Source: Pinibacter aurantiacus (lineage in GTDB: Bacteria; Bacteroidota; Bacteroidia; Chitinophagales; Chitinophagaceae). Taken from it: DNA of 64,000 nt. The notes beneath the pieces were generated by a model. It worked only from the letters and a program-made list of their open reading frames with translations, was not told the origin of the DNA and ran no database searches. The first letter of the stretch is position 1, and each line of letters starts with the position of its first letter. The stretch covers positions 186,001-250,000 of the forward strand of contig NZ_JAHSPG010000016.1 of NCBI RefSeq assembly GCF_019130065.1, written 5' to 3'. Shown here piece after piece: positions 59,151 through 64,000 of the stretch. The position numbers and the translations under genes are program-made.

Positions 59151-60710
59151 TATCAAAAGCACAAACCTCTCCACGCGATCAGGTTTCCGGCGCAATAATT
59201 CCTGTGACTTTGGATCCTTATAGCGGTAGGCAAAGTAGAGGAGCGCACCGCTGCTTATTGCGTATTTTCCGTTCTTGGTGGTGTCGTGCAGTGGGTTTTT
59301 GTATTGAGGATTATTTTTGCGAAAATCCTGCTCGTACTCGAGCAGTTGGCCATAGTCGATCACGCCTTCATTAACGTACCAATGCGCTGTTCTTTTATCA
59401 GTAATAAACTCGTTTGTATAAGCCATTTCATGAGGAAAAAAATATAGCACCGATGCGATCATCCACAAACCACCCAGGCCACAAACTATCTGGAAATTCT
59501 TCCTGGAAAAATAGTTTCCCATTACATGTAACGCATAGCCACTGGTAATAAAGAGCAGTGGATACATGCTCAGCAAATGTCTTGCACCTATTTGAAACCT
59601 GTTGAACAAACCTCCATATAAACAGTATAACAAAGCAACAATTGTTGCGAGGAAAACGAACTTGTTTTTTTGTGCCCTTGCGAGAACATTCAGCGTTCCA
59701 ATAGAAAAAAGCATCAATAAAAATATAGGAGTGATGATCAATAACAAAAGCCAATAGTAATACCATACAGGCGGTTGATGGAAGGATCGAAACAACCATG
59801 TTGCGCCGATGAACGTTTCGTCACTCTCTGGAATGTCCAGCTGACCGTGATAACTAAGCATATCCGCAGCATGGATCATATTGATAGGCAAGGGCACAGG
59901 AATGCTTCCAAGAAAACTTTTACTCATCGAATTGAACCGTTCGCTTTGAAAAGACTCATTCTTCAGAGCAATGAATCTGCGGTCCGTAGGGTAGGCAATA
60001 TTTATTACAAATAAAATAACAAGCGCGCTGATTACTGCAGACTTTAGCAGGAAAAGAAGATTGGCCTTGCCATTTAGTTTTCTGTAGAATAATATAATTG
60101 TACCAATGCCAAATCCCATCAGTATGGGTGCGAAAGAAAATTTGCCAACAATACCCAACCCAATAGCAACAGACATCAATAATAAATGGTGGAATTTTCT
60201 GCTCGTATAAAATTGAAAAGCAAAATATAAAAATGCAATGGTGCACATACCCACCGCCATATCTGATGTTAGGACAGTTGAATAAGTCAAAAAAAACGGA
60301 TCGATTATAGCAAGGGGAAAGACCAACATGCTGTAATTGAGATTTGTTTTTTTCAGAAACAGCCACAGGAACACAAGCATGGCTATGGCGAAAATAATCA
60401 TGGCATACCTTCCATTTAAAATATCCGAATGACCACCATCAGTTCTTTTTAGTTGGGGATTCAGCACCTGTGCTACAACTCTGGGTAAAACGGCTGGAAT
60501 CAGAAGCATGGTTTTACTGTCATCAAATGCACTTATTCTTTCAGGTTTTCCACGCAGGCAGCGAAGGGTGTAGCTATAATAATCATTTTCATCGGAATGA
60601 GTACTTCTATATTGCAGACAAACAAAACTCAGAATAATATATGCACCTAGCAAAATGCACAGTGCAGAAGGCTTACGCAGCCAGTTATCAAAAGATGCGA
60701 GAAAATTCAT
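59142..60710 (-). CDS. GT-C type membrane glycosyltransferase, paralogue 1
   Basis: A 522-residue inner-membrane protein with about eleven helices and the layout of the ArnT/PMT (GT39/GT83-like) family. The first loop carries the acidic pair SDENDYYSYTLRCLRGKPER, where GT-C enzymes have their catalytic Asp-Glu. The long C-terminal soluble part has ITDKRTAHWYVNEGVIDYGQ. It probably moves a sugar from a polyprenyl phosphate donor to an envelope acceptor; donor and acceptor unknown. It resembles the next gene (60883-62454) throughout, so the two arose by tandem duplication. Confidence 0.83.
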   Translation of the reverse strand: MNFLASFDNWLRKPSALCILLGAYIILSFVCLQYRSTHSDENDYYSYTLRCLRGKPERISAFDDSKTMLLIPAVLPRVVAQVLNPQLKRTDGGHSDILNGRYAMIIFAIAMLVFLWLFLKKTNLNYSMLVFPLAIIDPFFLTYSTVLTSDMAVGMCTIAFLYFAFQFYTSRKFHHLLLMSVAIGLGIVGKFSFAPILMGFGIGTIILFYRKLNGKANLLFLLKSAVISALVILFVINIAYPTDRRFIALKNESFQSERFNSMSKSFLGSIPVPLPINMIHAADMLSYHGQLDIPESDETFIGATWLFRSFHQPPVWYYYWLLLLIITPIFLLMLFSIGTLNVLARAQKNKFVFLATIVALLYCLYGGLFNRFQIGARHLLSMYPLLFITSGYALHVMGNYFSRKNFQIVCGLGGLWMIASVLYFFPHEMAYTNEFITDKRTAHWYVNEGVIDYGQLLEYEQDFRKNNPQYKNPLHDTTKNGKYAISSGALLYFAYRYKDPKSQELLRRKPDRVERFVLLIFE

Positions 60711-60736
60711 AGTGTTTGCAAATTAAAAGACTTTGG

Positions 60737-60888
60737 GGAATAACTGAATAACTGAATAACTGAGGGGGTCGCGGTGCTTGCTACCAAATATTTTAGCCGG
60801 TAGGCTTTAAAGTCTGACAGCTATCGAAATCCAACTAACAATCGTAGAGAACCTTCAGTTATTCAGTTACTCAGTTATTCAGTTATTT
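60737..60888. repeat. Word-type inverted repeat, CAGTTATT family, between GT paralogues
   Basis: The left arm at 60737-60764 (GAATAACTGAATAACTGAAT) and right arm at 60853-60888 (CAGTTATTCAGTTACTCAGT) surround a spacer of about 88 bases. The right arm overlaps the stop of paralogue 2. The same word family flanks the other side of paralogue 1. Confidence 0.83.
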
Positions 60889-62454
60889 GTCTTCGTCAAA
60901 TATCAGCACCACAAATCTCTCTATCCTTGTCGGTCTGCGATTCCATAATTCGAGAGATTTGGGATCCTTGCCAAAATAAGCGTCGTAGAATAACCTGAAT
61001 ACACAAATGGCATATTTGCCGTTGTGGGAAGTGTCGCCAAAGGGTTTTTTGTAGCCGGGATTATTTTTTATAAAATCTTCAGCAAAATCAACTGACTGGC
61101 AGTAGTCGGTCACTCCAACGTTTGCGGTCCAATGCGCCGTCTTTTTGTCTGTTATAAATTCATTGGTGTATGGCATAAAATGCGGAAAATAGTAGCCCTC
61201 AGAAATAAGCAACCATATGAATCCCATGCAATAGAAAGCTACAACCTGGCGGATAGAAAGCCATTCACTCAATTTATACATCGCGAATCCTGCAACAACA
61301 AACAGCAGTGGGTATATGGCTAATAAATGCCTGTCGCCTATCTGAAAGAAATTAATGTATCCCGAGTAGGCACAGTAAAACAGTGCAACAACTGTTGCAA
61401 GGAAAATAAACGGATATTTCCTGTAAGAAAAAATTGCCGCCGCAGCGCCAATAATCATCAGCAATAAAAGAAAGATTGGTGTTTTAATACCCAACAGCAC
61501 CCAGTAATAGAACCACAAAGGAGTTGTATGCAAACCACCTAGCAACCACACGCGTCCCTCAAACGTAATATCACCAATAGGGAGATTTGGTTGTGAATGA
61601 TAACTCAGTTGATCGGCCGCCTGCACCATATTCTGGGGAACTGGCAAGGGAAAGGCTCCTACAAACGACTGACTTAAAGCCTTGAACTTTTCGCTCTTAA
61701 GCTCCATGTTTCTAAGAGATACAAATCTTTTGTCCGTTGGATAACATAGGTTGATAACCAGCACAGAGATGACAAAAACAACTGCCAACGATCTAATACC
61801 AAATAAAAGAGAGGACCGGCTTCTGAAAGAGGTAAAAAACAGAAAAACGCCACCGATAAAAAATGCCATTAACACAGGAATAAATGAAAACTTGCAGACA
61901 AACCCCAACCCGCATACAATAGAGAGATATACCAGGTATCGCGTTTTTTTTGTGCTAAAAAATTGCCACCCATAATAGAAAAGCAGTAACGTGAAAAGGC
62001 CCACGGCCATGTCAGAATTAATAAACGTCGCATAATTAACAATCATTGGATTTATCGCTGCAAGCGGAAAAACAAGCATGGCATAAGGCAGATCCAGCTT
62101 TTTCAATGAGAGCCAAAGAAATAGAAGAAGAAGAACAGAATAAACAAGAATTGTATATCTGCCGTGAAGAATGTCAGCTATGCCGCCATCATTTTTTGTA
62201 AGGCCCGGGTGAAAGATTTGTGATATCATTCGCGGTATCAATGCCGGAAAGACCAGAATAGTCTTGCTGTCATCCAGAATACGTACTCTTTCCGGATGCC
62301 CCTTCAAACAGCGAACGGTATATTCGAAATAAGTTTTTTCATCCAGGTTCAAGCTCCTGAAATGAGCGCAGATAAGGCTAAGAGCAATATGAATTACAAG
62401 AATGGATGCAAGTGCAACTCTTTTGTTCACCCATCTGTCAAATTGGAAAAGCAT
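60883..62454 (-). CDS. GT-C type membrane glycosyltransferase, paralogue 2
   Basis: A 523-residue paralogue of the preceding enzyme with the same topology and the matching acidic loop LNLDEKTYFEYTVRCLKGHP. Shared later stretches include NDGGIADILHGRYTILVYS and the C-terminal ITDKKTAHWTANVGVTDYCQ...GKYAICVFRL. The start is taken at 62454 (MLFQFDRWVNKR). An earlier in-frame start at 62517 adds 21 residues encoded by ATTTTCA repeat words and is rejected. It probably has a related but distinct substrate. Promoter side contains a word-type element. Confidence 0.83.
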   Translation of the reverse strand: MLFQFDRWVNKRVALASILVIHIALSLICAHFRSLNLDEKTYFEYTVRCLKGHPERVRILDDSKTILVFPALIPRMISQIFHPGLTKNDGGIADILHGRYTILVYSVLLLLFLWLSLKKLDLPYAMLVFPLAAINPMIVNYATFINSDMAVGLFTLLLFYYGWQFFSTKKTRYLVYLSIVCGLGFVCKFSFIPVLMAFFIGGVFLFFTSFRSRSSLLFGIRSLAVVFVISVLVINLCYPTDKRFVSLRNMELKSEKFKALSQSFVGAFPLPVPQNMVQAADQLSYHSQPNLPIGDITFEGRVWLLGGLHTTPLWFYYWVLLGIKTPIFLLLLMIIGAAAAIFSYRKYPFIFLATVVALFYCAYSGYINFFQIGDRHLLAIYPLLFVVAGFAMYKLSEWLSIRQVVAFYCMGFIWLLISEGYYFPHFMPYTNEFITDKKTAHWTANVGVTDYCQSVDFAEDFIKNNPGYKKPFGDTSHNGKYAICVFRLFYDAYFGKDPKSLELWNRRPTRIERFVVLIFDEDK

Positions 62455-62463
62455 TCTTTTTTT

Positions 62464-62573
62464 AATTGAAAATTGAAAGTTGAAAATTGAAAATTGAGAA
62501 TGAAGAATCTCAGGCATGTTGCTTCCAAAAAACGCTTCACTCTCAACTCTCCACTTTCAATTCTCAACTAATT
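62464..62573. repeat. Word-type inverted repeat, ATTTTCA/ACTCTCA mixed family
   Basis: The left arm at 62464-62501 (AATTGAAAATTGAAAGTTGA) and right arm at 62539-62573 (ACTCTCAACTCTCCACTTTC) share AATTGAGAATG/TTCAATTCTCAA parts. Period 7. It sits between the start of GT paralogue 2 and the stop of the next gene, overlapping that stop. Confidence 0.78.
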
Positions 62574-64000
62574 CCTCACCGGTTTTCCGCCCTTCAACAC
62601 ACTCTGTATTCTTTCAAGCGTTTTCTTTTCCCCTGTCAGGCTAAGGAAGGCTTCGCGTTCGAGGTCAAGCAGGTATTGTTCACTAACAAGAGATTGTTCG
62701 CTAAGATCGCCGCCGCACATAACATAAGCCAGTTTTTTTGCCACTACCACATCGTGATCAGTAGCGTAATTAGCACGCCACATGCCATTAATGCCCGCGT
62801 ACAATGCGCCCAATGCGGAACGGCCAAGCACTTTCACGTCTGTGCGTGGAGCCGGAGTTGTATAGCCGCGATCGTAAATTTCTATCACGCTGTTTTTAGC
62901 ATCAGCAATTCTTCGTCCCGGGTTCATTACAATTTCATCATGACCTTTTCGAAGAATGCCCATATCAAAAGCTTCTGCGGCAGACGTCGCTACTTTTGCA
63001 GTTGCAATAGTTAAGAAGCGATTTTTTAAAGTGATGGTTTCGGGTTCATCTTCATGCATTTCATCTGCAGCACGAAGCGCAAATTCTTTTGTGCCTCCAC
63101 CGCCGGGAATCAGCCCCACGCCAAGCTCCACGAGACCAATATATGTTTCTGCAGCTGCACAAACTTTATCGCTGTGAAGACTAAGCTCACACGCACCGCC
63201 AAGCGCCAAAGCATGCGGAGCCACCACCACCGGTACAGAAGAATAACGGGCACGCATCATGGTGTTTTGGAACATGCGTATCGCCATGTCCAGTTCATCA
63301 TATTCCTGCTCAATGGCAAACATGAAGATCATGCCCACATTTGCACCCGCAGAAAAGTTCGGTGCATCATTTGCGATTACAAGCCCTTTGTATTTTTCCT
63401 CTGCAAGTGCTATCGATTTTTGGATGCCTTCCAATACTTCACCACCAATCGTTCCCAGTTTGGTGTTCCATTCAAGGCCGAGCACATCACCACCCAGGTG
63501 ATAAGTACGACAAGCACTGTTTTTCCACACAGTCTGATTTTCGTAATTCTTCATTACTATGAAAGCTTCTCCACCAGGCAATGCCTTGTAAGATTTGCTT
63601 TCAATATCGTAATACAGGCGCTTGCCATTTTCTACTTTATAGAAAGATGTAAATCCTTTTTGCAACATTTCCTCCACCCATGGCGCCACGGTGTAGCCGG
63701 CTGCCTTCATGGCTTCTGTTGTTTTCGCTACACCCAGCACATCCCAGCTTTCAAAAGCACCAATCTCCCAGCCAAAGCCAGCCATCATGGCATCATCAAT
63801 CCGGTAAAGCTCATCGCTTATTTCAGGAATACGGTGAGAAATATAGGAAAACAAACCATAGTGGAATTGCTTATAAAACTCACCCGCTTTATCCGTTCCA
63901 CTTACCAATGCTTTCAATCTTGTTTTAAGATCGTCAATTGGTTTTGCTGCTTCCACTGTAGCGAACTTTGGTTTTTTACGGGACTCATATTCAAGGGTGG
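62568..64000 (-). CDS. Enoyl-CoA hydratase/3-hydroxyacyl-CoA dehydrogenase, 5' end outside the window
   Basis: C-terminal about 477 residues of a fatty-acid beta-oxidation protein of the FadB/FadN-like type. The reading frame is open to the window end (YESRKKPKFATVEAAKPIDD continues upstream), so the start lies outside. The hydratase/isomerase domain is clear: GLVIANDAPNFSAGANVGMI, VVVAPHALALGGACELSLHS near the oxyanion hole, and ELGVGLIPGGGGTKEFALRA. The part upstream of that (WEIGAFESWDVLGVAKTTEA) is the end of a dehydrogenase C-terminal domain. The order dehydrogenase then hydratase is the reverse of Escherichia FadB and fits the type seen in Bacteroidota and Bacillus FadN. A thiolase may lie nearby outside. 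Confidence 0.9.
   Translation of the reverse strand, partial: TLEYESRKKPKFATVEAAKPIDDLKTRLKALVSGTDKAGEFYKQFHYGLFSYISHRIPEISDELYRIDDAMMAGFGWEIGAFESWDVLGVAKTTEAMKAAGYTVAPWVEEMLQKGFTSFYKVENGKRLYYDIESKSYKALPGGEAFIVMKNYENQTVWKNSACRTYHLGGDVLGLEWNTKLGTIGGEVLEGIQKSIALAEEKYKGLVIANDAPNFSAGANVGMIFMFAIEQEYDELDMAIRMFQNTMMRARYSSVPVVVAPHALALGGACELSLHSDKVCAAAETYIGLVELGVGLIPGGGGTKEFALRAADEMHEDEPETITLKNRFLTIATAKVATSAAEAFDMGILRKGHDEIVMNPGRRIADAKNSVIEIYDRGYTTPAPRTDVKVLGRSALGALYAGINGMWRANYATDHDVVVAKKLAYVMCGGDLSEQSLVSEQYLLDLEREAFLSLTGEKKTLERIQSVLKGGKPVRN

Noticed and set aside
1-64000. tRNA, rRNA or known riboswitch genes
   Set aside because: Reading both strands of all gaps, I found no cloverleaf with a CCA-type end, no rRNA-like sequence and no riboswitch core that I could support.

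Overview
The window comes from a member of the Bacteroidota, most likely of the Chitinophagaceae type. Four things point there: secreted proteins with type IX secretion (T9SS) C-terminal sorting domains, a dcw cluster ordered mraZ-rsmH-ftsL-ftsI-murE-mraY-murD-ftsW-murG-murC-ftsQ-ftsA-ftsZ, a short NuoG without the molybdopterin-type domain, and promoter-like TAnnTTTG boxes with few Shine-Dalgarno sequences. The genus cannot be named from sequence alone. I see no rRNA, tRNA, CRISPR array, transposase or prophage.

Layout. 1-1671: a hisS fragment and a low-molecular-weight protein phosphatase, both minus strand. 1945-6054: TonB, a small membrane protein, a PstS-like lipoprotein and a TPR protein, probably an energy-transduction/periplasmic cluster. 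6281-21719: all 14 subunits of respiratory complex I (nuoA to nuoN), with two foreign genes inside: an NlpE-like lipoprotein between nuoE and nuoF, and an S23-type four-helix-bundle gene between nuoF and nuoG. 21805-30175: SGNH hydrolase, a hypothetical gene, a T9SS-sorted protein, an FtsX-type permease, an NCS2 purine permease, YqgE and an orphan histidine kinase. 30480-31736: queA. 32164-49376: the dcw cell-wall and division cluster, closed by a terminator after ftsZ. 49814-54265: a small membrane protein, a TIGR01777 epimerase, a two-gene ABC exporter and a metzincin-like protease without signal peptide. 54558-58976: a 1472-residue T9SS repeat protein. 59142-62454: two tandem GT-C type membrane glycosyltransferase paralogues. 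62568 to the window end: an enoyl-CoA hydratase/3-hydroxyacyl-CoA dehydrogenase fragment.

The most unusual feature is not a gene. About thirty intergenic gaps hold an element of one general design. A left arm made of a degenerate 7-9 base word repeated 2-5 times is followed by a spacer of roughly 10-150 bases, then a right arm of the reverse-complement word. Each locus uses its own word (for example TTTCAAAT, CAGTTATT, AATTCCTA, ACTCTCA, GTACATC, TTTTGAC, CACTAAG). Within a locus, word variants on one arm are often mirrored on the other (38 of 38 bases at 28555/28677; 31 of 32 at 27833/27939). The arms abut or supply stop codons and come within a few bases of start codons. Some elements are nested, some have arms of two different words, and one pair of A-rich/T-rich arms encloses the S23-type gene inside the nuo operon. 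That arrangement resembles the intervening sequences of 23S rRNA genes, and it is my main candidate for an undescribed system. Other palindromic families also occur, one of them inserted in frame inside queA.
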